The translations under genes and the position numbers were made by a program. A stretch of 64,000 bases of DNA from Alicyclobacillus tolerans (GTDB lineage: Bacteria; Bacillota; Bacilli; Alicyclobacillales; Alicyclobacillaceae): NCBI RefSeq assembly GCF_021739485.1, contig NZ_JAJFNK010000001.1, positions 62,001 to 126,000 on the forward strand, given 5' to 3'. The notes beneath the pieces were generated by a model, which saw nothing but the letters and a program-made list of their open reading frames with translations, had not been told where the DNA came from and made no database searches. Positions 45,438-53,690 of this stretch are shown piece after piece. Every line of letters starts with the position of its first letter. Position 1 is the stretch's first letter.

Positions 45438-45764
45438 ATGGGATTCGTTACATTGGAAGACGTTCAACGAGGTCTTGCGGAAGTTCTGTCGCTGTGGCGG
45501 ACCATGCAGTCCAGCGACCTGGAAGACGCAGGGGCCGACGCGGATCGGTTCCAAACGGCATTTTATCGCTTTGTGGACACCGTACAGGGGTGGGTTAGCG
45601 GCCTGAATCGACGTCCGGAGGACGTGGAAGCAGCTAGGAACCTTCCAGAGTTCGCGGAACTGTTTGATGCGCTTCCCGGGCCGTTGCAACTGCCATTCGA
45701 AACCGAGTTGGAGGGAATTTTGGCAGGGCAAACGCGGCGCGTGGACAGTACGGAACAGTCCTGA
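45438..45764 (+). CDS. Hypothetical protein, 108 residues
   Basis: This soluble, acidic, probably helical protein starts at an ATG twelve bases after GAGGAGG. The sequence contains SLWRTMQSSDLEDAGADADR and LPGPLQLPFETELEGIL. I recognise no family. It is followed after 29 bases by a small membrane protein on the same strand, so the two may be co-transcribed. Confidence 0.6.
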   Translation: MGFVTLEDVQRGLAEVLSLWRTMQSSDLEDAGADADRFQTAFYRFVDTVQGWVSGLNRRPEDVEAARNLPEFAELFDALPGPLQLPFETELEGILAGQTRRVDSTEQS

Positions 45765-45793
45765 CGGCGTTGTGAAACGGAGTGACTATAAAG

Positions 45794-46021
45794 ATGGTGG
45801 GACTCGCCGTATTCATCACCATTGCAGGGTTTAGCATTTTCATCTACGGACTGGTTTCATTTGCAATTCGCGAGAAAAAGAGCGCGGAAATGTCCGCTTT
45901 TTTTGGACTCGTCGTCGTATGTATGGGCTTCCTCCTGGGTGGACTCAACCTCAGGCATCCGGAATTCGTGCACCAGGACTTACCTCAGGCTGTACACGCT
46001 GTTCACCACTTGACCCATTGA
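45794..46021 (+). CDS. Small two-span membrane protein
   Basis: This 75-residue protein has two hydrophobic segments (VGLAVFITIAGFSIFIYGLV and SAFFGLVVVCMGFLLGGL) separated by a charged loop REKKSAE. ATG 45794 is preferred because GGAG lies about eleven bases upstream; a GTG at 45782 has none. Its 3' end overlaps the end of the convergent C39-like gene by 71 bases. No family is recognised. Confidence 0.55.
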   Translation: MVGLAVFITIAGFSIFIYGLVSFAIREKKSAEMSAFFGLVVVCMGFLLGGLNLRHPEFVHQDLPQAVHAVHHLTH

Positions 46022-46904
46022 CGGGCAGGCGTTTTAGGGTGACGGCCTGCCGGCCAAGCTGCCGCCATGCGGCAATAAAGGAAGAGCGATTGAGGCGTTG
46101 CGCTGCTTTCCCAGTCAGCGGATCATTGACATAGACGAAATGCGGGTCATAGCCTACCAGTAAGACAGCGTGCTCCTGAAACGTAGCCCGGACGGGACCG
46201 TCCGGGCTTTCCCACGTCACCCAGGAAAGAGTCGGGTGAAACGTGGCTGTCGTCCAAACGACAACGGGTACGCCACGGTCAACGGTCTGGGTGAGGACTG
46301 AAAAAGGTTGTCCTGTGAGATCAACGGCTTGTCCCGGAACGATGTGGTTGAGCAGTGAAACGGCAGGCTCATGATAGAGTCCATATCCGTACCCATCCAC
46401 TTTCCCGACAAATCCCCGGTTTGGGTTTCCCCATTTTAAAATTTTTCCGCTTTTGTCGCGCACGAGCGGCGTTGGATCTTGCGGCTGCATCTTGGCCAGG
46501 GTCATTTTGTCGACCGGACGGTTGACGGCCGTCAGCAGCATGGCCAGACTTGTCACTTCGCATCCGTTTTGGAGTTCAGGTTTCTGAGACAGTGGGGCTA
46601 CGCAAAGCAACACCGGTTTGGGGTGCGGCTGTTGCAGGGCATGTGGGGAAAATGCAGTGTTGGCTGCGCTTGTGGTCATGGTTGCACCAGGGGCACCTGT
46701 TGCATCGGTTGCACCGGCGAAGGAACGGCTGCGAAACTTCATTTCAGGGTCAGAGCACCCGCCTAAGGCTAGAGTTAGGGTGGCGGACAAAACCCAACCT
46801 GCCGCCACTTGCCTGGCTCGGGGAGTGCGGCAGGTTTCGCGTGTTGTCTCTTTGTCGGATGTCTTTTTCGCCGTTGCCAAAGCTGAGGCGTTTGCATTCG
46901 GCAC
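45951..46904 (-). CDS. C39-like cysteine peptidase family lipoprotein
   Basis: This protein of about 317 residues has a lipobox LALGGC after a hydrophobic segment (GWVLSATLTLALGGC), so it is probably a membrane-anchored lipoprotein. The C-terminal domain resembles the C39-like family: candidate catalytic cysteine in LQNGCEVTSLAML, histidine in FQEHAVLLVGYDPHF and the following NDPLTGK. The start is uncertain. I use the GTG at 46904 with GGGAG upstream; the frame extends to an ATG at 46994, which would overlap the GNAT gene by 82 bases. It may cleave or bind peptides outside the membrane. Confidence 0.7.
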   Translation of the reverse strand: MPNANASALATAKKTSDKETTRETCRTPRARQVAAGWVLSATLTLALGGCSDPEMKFRSRSFAGATDATGAPGATMTTSAANTAFSPHALQQPHPKPVLLCVAPLSQKPELQNGCEVTSLAMLLTAVNRPVDKMTLAKMQPQDPTPLVRDKSGKILKWGNPNRGFVGKVDGYGYGLYHEPAVSLLNHIVPGQAVDLTGQPFSVLTQTVDRGVPVVVWTTATFHPTLSWVTWESPDGPVRATFQEHAVLLVGYDPHFVYVNDPLTGKAAQRLNRSSFIAAWRQLGRQAVTLKRLPVNGSSGEQRVQPEVSPGARIPDA

Positions 46905-46912
46905 TTTGCGCA

Positions 46913-47665
46913 CTACTCCCGTTTCCCTAAATGTTTGCTGTACCGGATAAATTTTTCGCCGCTGCGGCTGATTTGCGTTCCGTTTGGAAGCCATCCAAGC
47001 CGTTCGTAAAACACGCCGGCTCCACCCAATTCGCGGGGCAGTGTCACCAGGTCGATGCGGTCCAGCCGTGCTTCCCGTGCGGCTTGTTCATAGGCACGCA
47101 CCAGCAAAGAACCGATGCCTTTGCCTCGGTGTGCGGGGTTTACGGCCAGGTGTGTTAAGTCGCCGACCAACTGTGGCGCTTGAATCTCTTGGTTGCTGGG
47201 CGAGGACCCTCTGTGCTGCAGGCTGCGGTAAATGCCTTGGACATAGCGTTTCGCGCGGGTCCGGTACAATTCGTACCCAAACACAGGGTGCAGCAACGCC
47301 TGCATCGCGACGTGCCCTGCCAAGAATGAACCGTGGCGCCGGACCAGGTAGTGATAGTGTTGCGCGGGATGGAGGGTGCCGAGCAATACGCCTGCCACGC
47401 GCTCCTGCTCCTCCCCTTCGTCCAAGGCGGCCAGAGCTACGGCATAAGGGCTGTCTATAAAGGCCATATAGTAGCGGCGAAGAAACCCCCGGCCAAAACG
47501 GGTGATGAATTCGTCGTCCAGGACGTTCTGATGGATTGCGACAACCTGGGTCAATTCGTTTCTCGCAATCGGCTGCACTGTTGTTCGCGATTCGATTTTG
47601 ACAAATTCAATGTTTCGGCTCATCGGCATGCGGTCATTCCTATTCACAAGTTTTTGAGAGTCCAT
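46913..47665 (-). CDS. GNAT family N-acetyltransferase
   Basis: This 250-residue protein ends in a GNAT domain. The acetyl-CoA binding motif A is VNPAHRGKGIGSLLVRAYEQA, preceded by LVGDLTHLA, and the end FYERLGW is a typical beta-strand 7 region. GAGGTGG lies eight bases before the ATG. It sits between asnB and the C39-like lipoprotein gene, both on the same strand with short gaps. The acceptor is unknown. Confidence 0.82.
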   Translation of the reverse strand: MDSQKLVNRNDRMPMSRNIEFVKIESRTTVQPIARNELTQVVAIHQNVLDDEFITRFGRGFLRRYYMAFIDSPYAVALAALDEGEEQERVAGVLLGTLHPAQHYHYLVRRHGSFLAGHVAMQALLHPVFGYELYRTRAKRYVQGIYRSLQHRGSSPSNQEIQAPQLVGDLTHLAVNPAHRGKGIGSLLVRAYEQAAREARLDRIDLVTLPRELGGAGVFYERLGWLPNGTQISRSGEKFIRYSKHLGKRE

Positions 47666-47682
47666 TCCCAGTCCACCTCAAC

Positions 47683-49626
47683 CTAAGTTCCCAGGCTTTG
47701 CACTGGCCTTTGCGTTCGGAGACGGTGACGCTGAGTGTGCGAAGAAGTCGGTGACTGACATGTGTAGGAACTCGTTCCATCAAGAAAAATATCGTACCAC
47801 AACAGGAACGTGACCACGGTCCAGAGTTCACGGGCGCGATCGCGTCGGCCCGAACAATGCTCCTGCAACAAAACCAGCGCGTATTCGCGGTTGATGAACT
47901 CGCGCGCCGCGCCAGAGGCAAAAAGGTCGTGAATAAACTCTAGCATATCTGTACAAATCCAACGGCGAATGGGCACAGGAAAACCGAGTTTTGGCCGGGT
48001 CGACATCCAATGGGGAACAATACGTGCTGCAGCCTGACGCAGTGCGTATTTTGTGGTTCCGGCCGCGATGCGGTACTTGGCCGGGACAGTGGCCGCAAAC
48101 TCAAATAGTTCCCGGTCAAGAAAAGGCACCCGCAGTTCGAGTGCATTCGCCATGGTCATTTTGTCGGCTTTCATCAGAATGTCGCCGGGCAGCCAGGTGT
48201 TGATGTCAATCAGCTGCATCCGCGTAATATCGTCATGGCTCTGGTTCTCGCGGTACAGCCCGGCGATTGCAGAGTACGAATCTTTGAGGTCAGAAAACGG
48301 CTCCCGTGGCGGCAGCAGTCTGCGCTTTGCGTCGTCTGCAAAAATGTTCGCGTTTCCAAGAAAACGGGATTCCAAAGGTACGGACCCTCGCATCAAAAAA
48401 CTGCGTCCTTTCAAGCCATAGGGCAGGCGCTGAGCGACTTTTCCCAAACCAAAGCGCAGTGTTGCTGGGATGTAATCAAACATCCGAAGAGACACCGGCT
48501 CGTGGTAAATCGGGTAGCCTCCGAAAATTTCGTCGGCACCTTCACCGGATAAAACGACCGTCACGTGTTCCCGGGCGGCTTCTGCCACAAAATACAGACC
48601 CATAGCGCTGGCATCGGCAATCGGGTCTTCCAGAGAATACATGAGTCGGGGCAGTTGCTGCAAGTAGGTTTTTGCCGAAACGCGCACTTCGTGGTGTTGG
48701 CTGCCCAAATGCTCGGCCATTTTCCGGGCAAGGGTCAACTCGTCGTGTTTTTCGGGAGCCTCCTCGAACCCTACAGTAAAGGTCTGCAACGGTTCGCGCT
48801 CCGTCATCAATGCGGCGATGGTGCTGGAATCGATGCCGCTGGACAGAAAAGCGCCCCGCGGAACGTCGCCGGTTAAGTGGTTTGCCACAGAATCGCGCAG
48901 TTTCGCTTCGATGCCTTCCACGAAATACGACAAGGGCCGGGATTCGTCTGGGGAGAACTCCGCTTTCCAATACCTGTGAAGGCGCAGGTTCCCCCTTTGA
49001 AACTGCAGATAGTGTGCCGCAGGAACCTTGAAGATTCCTTGAAACATCGTATCCGGGTCTGGGACGTATTGGAATGTCAGGTAATTCCACAATGACGGCG
49101 CAGAAACAGCTCTGGCCACGCGTTGCGAGGCAAGGATGGATTTGAGTTCGGATGCGAACAACAGGGCGCCGTCTTGTCGCGCGTAGTAAAGGGGTTTGAT
49201 CCCGAAGTAGTCGCGTGCCAAATACAGCTCATCCGAGGCCAAGTCGTAAATGGCCATCGCAAACATTCCGCGAAGCTCTTGCAACAAGTCAATACCTTTT
49301 TCCTCGTAGAGGTGCACGATGACCTCCGTGTCTGTATCGGTTCGAAAGCGATGGCCCAGCGCCGTGAGTTGGTTTCGCAATGGCTTATAGTTGTAAATTT
49401 CGCCGTTAAAGACCACCCATACGGTTTGTGTTTCGTTGCACAGGGGTTGGTTGCCATGGGCAATATCGACGATGGACAACCTTCTAAATCCCAGTCCAAC
49501 CCCTTGGTGTACGAAGTACCCTTCGTCGTCCGGTCCGCGGTGAATCATGGCATCCGTCATCCGGTACAATTCGGTCTCATCCACGTGCTTCGCCGTTTTC
49601 TCCACGATTCCGCAAATCCCGCACAT
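47683..49626 (-). CDS. asnB: Asparagine synthetase, glutamine-hydrolysing
   Basis: This 647-residue class II amidotransferase begins MCGICGIVE, so Cys2 is the glutaminase nucleophile. The glutaminase domain has HRGPDDEGYF and VVFNGEIYNY. The synthetase domain has the ATP pyrophosphate motif FLSSGIDSSTIAALM and VVLSGEGADEIFGGY. ATG 49626 follows GGAGC by eight bases. The last 30 residues are Ser/Gln/Arg-rich and look like an unconserved tail. It is the first gene of a likely asnB-GNAT-C39 transcript, so a role in modifying a cell-surface polymer or peptide rather than free asparagine supply is possible. Confidence 0.9.
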   Translation of the reverse strand: MCGICGIVEKTAKHVDETELYRMTDAMIHRGPDDEGYFVHQGVGLGFRRLSIVDIAHGNQPLCNETQTVWVVFNGEIYNYKPLRNQLTALGHRFRTDTDTEVIVHLYEEKGIDLLQELRGMFAMAIYDLASDELYLARDYFGIKPLYYARQDGALLFASELKSILASQRVARAVSAPSLWNYLTFQYVPDPDTMFQGIFKVPAAHYLQFQRGNLRLHRYWKAEFSPDESRPLSYFVEGIEAKLRDSVANHLTGDVPRGAFLSSGIDSSTIAALMTEREPLQTFTVGFEEAPEKHDELTLARKMAEHLGSQHHEVRVSAKTYLQQLPRLMYSLEDPIADASAMGLYFVAEAAREHVTVVLSGEGADEIFGGYPIYHEPVSLRMFDYIPATLRFGLGKVAQRLPYGLKGRSFLMRGSVPLESRFLGNANIFADDAKRRLLPPREPFSDLKDSYSAIAGLYRENQSHDDITRMQLIDINTWLPGDILMKADKMTMANALELRVPFLDRELFEFAATVPAKYRIAAGTTKYALRQAAARIVPHWMSTRPKLGFPVPIRRWICTDMLEFIHDLFASGAAREFINREYALVLLQEHCSGRRDRARELWTVVTFLLWYDIFLDGTSSYTCQSPTSSHTQRHRLRTQRPVQSLGT

Positions 49627-49977
49627 AACCAAAAGCTCCGTTCGTTGTGGTTTTGTAAAATTAATTTTTTCCAGTCCGTCTGTTTTTAACCAAACAATTT
49701 TTTTGTACGGGAGAGCCTTTACCTTTAAGGGGACCGTAATCTTTTAAGCGGATTGTAATCTTTGCTGCCTACCATACTTAGTAAGGGGCATTCGGGCACC
49801 CTTCCTTCCATCCACTCACCAGCGGCTCGGCTGGGCCTTGCCGTTGCAGCTTGACAGTGCCGGATTGGCCCTTTGGGGAAGGTCCATACAGTCAGAGGTA
49901 TCACAAAACGCTGCTGCAAACGCTTGGCACACAGTCCTTTAGGTGGGGGCGGCGGTCAGAAATCGAGGGAGTCGGGT
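49627..49977. promoter_or_regulatory. Divergent intergenic region with 19-bp tandem repeat
   Basis: No gene is seen in this 350-base gap between asnB and the response regulator. TTTAAGGGGACCGTAATCT (49724-49742) is followed directly by a copy with three mismatches (49743-49761). Direct repeats of this kind are typical of OmpR/PhoB-class binding sites, and an OmpR-class regulator is encoded 217 bases away, so it could be an autoregulatory site. AT-rich promoter-like sequence lies at 49660-49710. Confidence 0.45.
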
Positions 49978-50655
49978 ATGATTTTTCAGGCGCTGATTGT
50001 CGAAGACGATGTTGAAATTGCAAAGATTACAGCTTCGTTCTTGCGCGAGGAGTCCTGGCAGTGCGCAGTGGCCCACACAGGCAGTTTAGGGTTAAACATG
50101 GCGCTTCAAGGCTCGTATGACCTCATCATATTGGATTGTATGCTGCCGGATATCAGCGGAGTGGAAGTTGTTCGCAAAATTCGCCAGGCTTCACTGATGA
50201 CCCCAGTGTTGTTCCTCACCGCCCTCGACGGTGTGCAAGACCGGGTCCGCGGATTGGACGCAGGGGCGGACGACTACCTGACTAAACCGTTTGATATTCC
50301 CGAACTCTTGGCTAGGATCCGGGCTTTGTCGCGCAGAAAAGGGAGTATTGTCGTCAAAGAGAGATTGGTCTATGGACCGTTGACCATCAGTCAGGATTCC
50401 CACGATGGAATCGCAAACGGTACACTCCTGCAGTTGACAGGCAAAGAATACGAGATTTTAAAGTACCTTTTGCGCAATGCGGAACAGATTCTCACAAGGG
50501 AGCAGTTGTTCGTCCGGGTATGGGGATACGACTCCGATGCAGGACCCAGTGTTGTTGACGTATATGTACACCGGCTCCGGAAGAAGTTGGCGGAGCACGG
50601 GTGCGATCGATACATTAAAACCGTCCGTAGCATCGGCTACATGTTGCGAGAGTAG
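49978..50655 (+). CDS. OmpR/PhoB-family response regulator
   Basis: This 225-residue protein has a receiver domain (ALIVEDDVEI; phospho-acceptor Asp in DLIILDCMLPD; ALDG and the conserved Lys in YLTKPF) and a C-terminal winged helix (LTGKEYEILKYLLRNAEQIL then VDVYVHRLRKKL and IKTVRSIGYML). GAGGGAG precedes the ATG. No histidine kinase gene is adjacent on either side, so its partner is elsewhere. The tandem repeats upstream may be its target. Confidence 0.9.
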   Translation: MIFQALIVEDDVEIAKITASFLREESWQCAVAHTGSLGLNMALQGSYDLIILDCMLPDISGVEVVRKIRQASLMTPVLFLTALDGVQDRVRGLDAGADDYLTKPFDIPELLARIRALSRRKGSIVVKERLVYGPLTISQDSHDGIANGTLLQLTGKEYEILKYLLRNAEQILTREQLFVRVWGYDSDAGPSVVDVYVHRLRKKLAEHGCDRYIKTVRSIGYMLRE

Positions 50656-50823
50656 GACCTCGCAAACCCCATAGGCGTCTGACGAACTGTGGATGTGCCT
50701 TTCTTTGATAGTCCTCGATTCGTCTTCGTATAGTTTTTCGTGTTAATATAGTTTATTGAATATTGTGTTTCTATTATGGTTTATCTATCGTTGATCCAGA
50801 GCACGAGCAGGAGGGGAGAACAC

Positions 50824-51639
50824 GTGGAGCTAGGGGACGAAGCACAGCGGCAGGAGGAAATTTTTGTACAAACGAAGGACAAGGTCGCTCTCATTGTCAT
50901 GAACCGACCTGAGCAACGCAATGCGTTTACAGATACGATGATTGAAAAATGGGCGAAAATTCTCGAACAGTTGCGCGACGACCCGGAGGTCAATGTGATT
51001 GTGTTGACGGGTCAAGGCAGCAAGGCCTTTTGTTCTGGCGGAGACCTGCACACCTTGACGGACAGTTTACACCGGGATGCACTGGGACGCAAAAACGAGT
51101 TGTGGACTCATATTCACAAGGTTGCCTTTGAAATGGAACGGATCGACAAACCCATCATCGCCGCGATCAACGGTGTCGCCGTAGGCGCTGGCTTGGATAT
51201 GGCACTTTTGTGCGACATTCGATTCATGTCAGACACTGCCCGGGTTTCCGAGGGATATGTCAAGGTGGGGCTGGTCCCGGGTGACGGGGGAGCGTATCTG
51301 CTGCCGCGGGTTGTCGGACTGCCAAAGGCCTTGGAAATGTTGTGGACGGGCGATTTTTACAACGCCGCCGAAGCGCTGCAAATGGGGCTGGTCAACCGCG
51401 TATATCTGGCTGACGAATTATTGGACAAGACGTTGGAATTTGCCCGAAGACTCGCACAGGGTCCCTCCGTGGCCATCCGCATGATGAAACGGGCCGCCTA
51501 TCAGTCGCGCAACATGGACCTCAAAACGGCATTTGACCTGATGTCGTCGCACTTTGCCATTGCTCGCGAGACCCAGGACCACAAAGAAGGAATTTCAGCG
51601 ATGTTGGCCAAACGCGCGCCCAACTTTGTCGGGAAATAA
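50824..51639 (+). CDS. Enoyl-CoA hydratase/isomerase family protein
   Basis: This 271-residue crotonase-fold protein has the CoA and oxyanion-hole stretches LTGQGSKAFCSGGDLHTL and INGVAVGAGLDMALLCDIRF, then KVGLVPGDGGAYLLPRVVG. The glutamate seen at EGYVKVGL corresponds to one catalytic acid; the second catalytic position near PGDGGAY has Asp. The GTG start follows AGGAGGGGA. It would act in beta-oxidation or a related acyl-CoA route. It is monocistronic, ending at the strong terminator at 51717. Confidence 0.86.
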   Translation: MELGDEAQRQEEIFVQTKDKVALIVMNRPEQRNAFTDTMIEKWAKILEQLRDDPEVNVIVLTGQGSKAFCSGGDLHTLTDSLHRDALGRKNELWTHIHKVAFEMERIDKPIIAAINGVAVGAGLDMALLCDIRFMSDTARVSEGYVKVGLVPGDGGAYLLPRVVGLPKALEMLWTGDFYNAAEALQMGLVNRVYLADELLDKTLEFARRLAQGPSVAIRMMKRAAYQSRNMDLKTAFDLMSSHFAIARETQDHKEGISAMLAKRAPNFVGK

Positions 51640-51716
51640 CTTGCGAATTAAGTTTGACACACGGGAGTTGCCTGCAGGGTCACATGAGTAGATGGGATTT
51701 GGATGGGGATTTGGTT

Positions 51717-51780
51717 GGAGGGGCTTGGCCTGGGAATTCGGGCTGGGCCCCTCCCGTTCGTTTTTTTTTTTTTTTTTTTT
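51717..51780 (+). terminator. Intrinsic terminator with 20-nt poly-T tract
   Basis: GGAGGGGC (51717-51724) pairs with GCCCCTCC (51747-51754), and a run of 20 consecutive T residues follows at 51761-51780. It ends the enoyl-CoA hydratase transcript. The homopolymer is much longer than needed for termination. Confidence 0.88.
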
Positions 51781-51869
51781 CAATTAAAGTAATGGCGAAA
51801 TCCGTGACCAACTCATCGACGGTGTCATCTTTCGCCTAAGCCCGTATTGAACCCGTGAACCATGACCTA

Positions 51870-51935
51870 GCATAACGTACATTTTGTTCATTAGTGGTGC
51901 GGAGCGTATGGGTCACGCCCTGCATAACGCACATT
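51870..51935. repeat. Direct repeat GCATAACGNACATT
   Basis: GCATAACGTACATT (51870-51883) and GCATAACGCACATT (51922-51935) are direct repeats with starts 52 bases apart, about five helical turns. They lie in the 590-base non-coding gap between the enoyl-CoA hydratase and bioA. Apart from these, the terminator, the BirA-type site and the 7-bp repeat, I see nothing in that gap. Confidence 0.5.
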
Positions 51936-52055
51936 CTGGAGCAGTACGTGTTTTATGGACAATGAATATTGTATGGCTCCTCAGGTTGGACGACCAGTAA
52001 TAGTGACGCGGTTTACTCGTTGAATTCAGATCTTTCACGAACTTGTTGTGGAGTA

Positions 52056-52101
52056 TTGGTTAACTTGATGGTAACATATAGTTAACTAAATAGTTAACCA
52101 A
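52056..52101 (+). promoter_or_regulatory. BirA-type biotin operator upstream of bioA
   Basis: TTGGTTAAC (52056-52064) and GTTAAC (52081-52086) are separated by 16 bases, close to the Gram-positive BirA operator TTGTTAAC-N14-16-GTTAACAA. A third element GTTAACCAA (52093-52101) is the exact reverse complement of the first. The array lies 128 bases before the bioA start and overlaps the likely promoter (possible -10 TATAGT at 52077-52082). Biotin-loaded BirA would repress transcription here. Confidence 0.75.
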
Positions 52102-52113
52102 ACAAACTGAAGC

Positions 52114-52148
52114 AAATGTCAAATGTCAAATGTCAAATGTCAAATGTC
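52114..52148. repeat. 7-bp tandem repeat aaatgtc, five copies
   Basis: Five perfect copies of aaatgtc run from 52114 to 52148, followed by a broken copy (aaatgct). The array lies in the bio leader between the BirA-type operator and the bioA ribosome binding site. Confidence 0.9.
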
Positions 52149-52228
52149 AAATGCTGAGGCCGATTGCAGATCCTCAAATGCAAAGACCAAACGCACGACA
52201 GACCAGGCAAGTGTGTGGAGGTGAACGG

Positions 52229-53587
52229 ATGAGCACGGTTTACAACGAGCTCTACCAAAAAAACCGCGATTACTTATGGAACCCGTTTACGCAGATGAAA
52301 GACTACCTTGCCGACGACCCCGTGATTATTGACCGTGCACAGGGTCGAAAGCTCATGGATGTCGAGGGGCGCGAGTACTGGGACGGCGTGTCTTCCGTCT
52401 GGCTCAACGTGCACGGCCACCGCGTCCCGGAGCTCGACGAAGCCATCCGCAAACAGTTGGATAAGGTCTCTCATTCCACTTTGCTTGGAATGGCGAATGT
52501 CCCGGCCATTTTGCTGGCGGAACAACTTGTGAAAATCGCGCCGCCAGGGCTTCAGAAGGTATTCTATTCAGATTCCGGAGCGGAAGCTGTGGAAATTGCA
52601 CTGAAAATGGCCTTTCAATACTGGCGCAACATTGGCCGCCCAGAAAAAAACACGTTTCTCACTATGAAAGAAGCCTATCACGGCGACACCATCGGGGCCG
52701 TTTCCGTCGGGGCCATCGACATGTTCCACAGTACCTATACCACTTTGCTGTTCCCGTCCCTGAAACTCCCTTACCCCAACGTCTATCGCAATCCATTTAG
52801 TGTACATACACCCAGCGAAGTCATGGAACGTTCCCTGGCCCAGGTTCAGGATGTGATGGCAGAACAATGCGGGCAATTGGCGGCGGTCATCGTGGAACCC
52901 GTTCAAGGGGCGGGTGGTATGGTGCCGATGCCTGAAGGCTATCTTCGCGAGCTGCGCAGACTTTGCGACGATTACGACGTGCTGCTGATTGTGGACGAGG
53001 TCGCCACGGGATTTGGGAGAACCGGAAAGATGTTCGCTTGCGAACACGACGGTGTGACACCGGACATTCTGACCGTGGCTAAAGGCATTACAGGGGGGTA
53101 CTTGCCCATTGCGGCGACCCTGGCTACCAATCGGATTTACGATGCGTTTTACGCGGACTACGACCAGTTGAAGACTTTGTATCACGGGCACTCGTACACG
53201 GGCAATCAACTGGGGTGTGCAGTAGCGTTGGCCAACCTCGAACTGTTCCAGTCCAGTTGGCTCCTCGAGCACGCAGCGCACATTGCCGATCACGCCAGCG
53301 AGCGGCTGCGCGCGTTTTGGGAACTCGATCACGTTGGCGACGTCCGGCAAAAAGGCCTCATGATTGGCATTGAACTCGTCGAAGACAAGGCCTGTGCAAA
53401 ACCCTATCCCTGGCAGCAGCGGACAGGAGTCAAGGTGGCCAGGCGGTGCCGAGAACTGGGCATGCTGCTGCGACCGCTCACGGACGTGATCGTCTTCATG
53501 CCGCCGCTGGCAACTACAGTGGAAGAGTTGGACGCGATGTTGGACATCCTCTACCGTGCGATTGTCGATGTGACGCAACAAATTTGA
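52229..53587 (+). CDS. bioA: Adenosylmethionine-8-amino-7-oxononanoate aminotransferase
   Basis: This 452-residue class III PLP aminotransferase makes 7,8-diaminononanoate from 7-keto-8-aminopelargonate. Typical stretches are LWNPFTQMKDY, VSSVWLNVHGH, FYSDSGAEAVEIALKMAFQYW, LLIVDEVATGFGRTG and the PLP-lysine motif LTVAKGITGGYLP. The ATG follows GGAGGTGAA. The amino donor may be SAM or lysine (BioK type in Bacillus subtilis); the sequence alone does not decide this. It heads bioA-bioF-bioD-bioB. Confidence 0.93.
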   Translation: MSTVYNELYQKNRDYLWNPFTQMKDYLADDPVIIDRAQGRKLMDVEGREYWDGVSSVWLNVHGHRVPELDEAIRKQLDKVSHSTLLGMANVPAILLAEQLVKIAPPGLQKVFYSDSGAEAVEIALKMAFQYWRNIGRPEKNTFLTMKEAYHGDTIGAVSVGAIDMFHSTYTTLLFPSLKLPYPNVYRNPFSVHTPSEVMERSLAQVQDVMAEQCGQLAAVIVEPVQGAGGMVPMPEGYLRELRRLCDDYDVLLIVDEVATGFGRTGKMFACEHDGVTPDILTVAKGITGGYLPIAATLATNRIYDAFYADYDQLKTLYHGHSYTGNQLGCAVALANLELFQSSWLLEHAAHIADHASERLRAFWELDHVGDVRQKGLMIGIELVEDKACAKPYPWQQRTGVKVARRCRELGMLLRPLTDVIVFMPPLATTVEELDAMLDILYRAIVDVTQQI

Positions 53588-53690
53588 CGCACATTGGCAA
53601 CCGTGCTGCGTTCCCGCAAGGTGACCGTCTATCGGTTAGAGCCCATCACTTTGTGAATTCCAAATAGAAAGGCAGGGAATCCATACGGAA

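Noticed and set aside
45951-49626. Lasso-peptide cluster (asparagine-synthetase-like cyclase plus cysteine protease)
   Set aside because: The AsnB protein keeps a full glutaminase domain with Cys2, no RRE protein or precursor peptide is visible, and the C39-like protein is a lipoprotein.
51595-51783. Minus-strand ORF starting with poly-lysine
   Set aside because: The lysines come from the T20 terminator tract read backwards.
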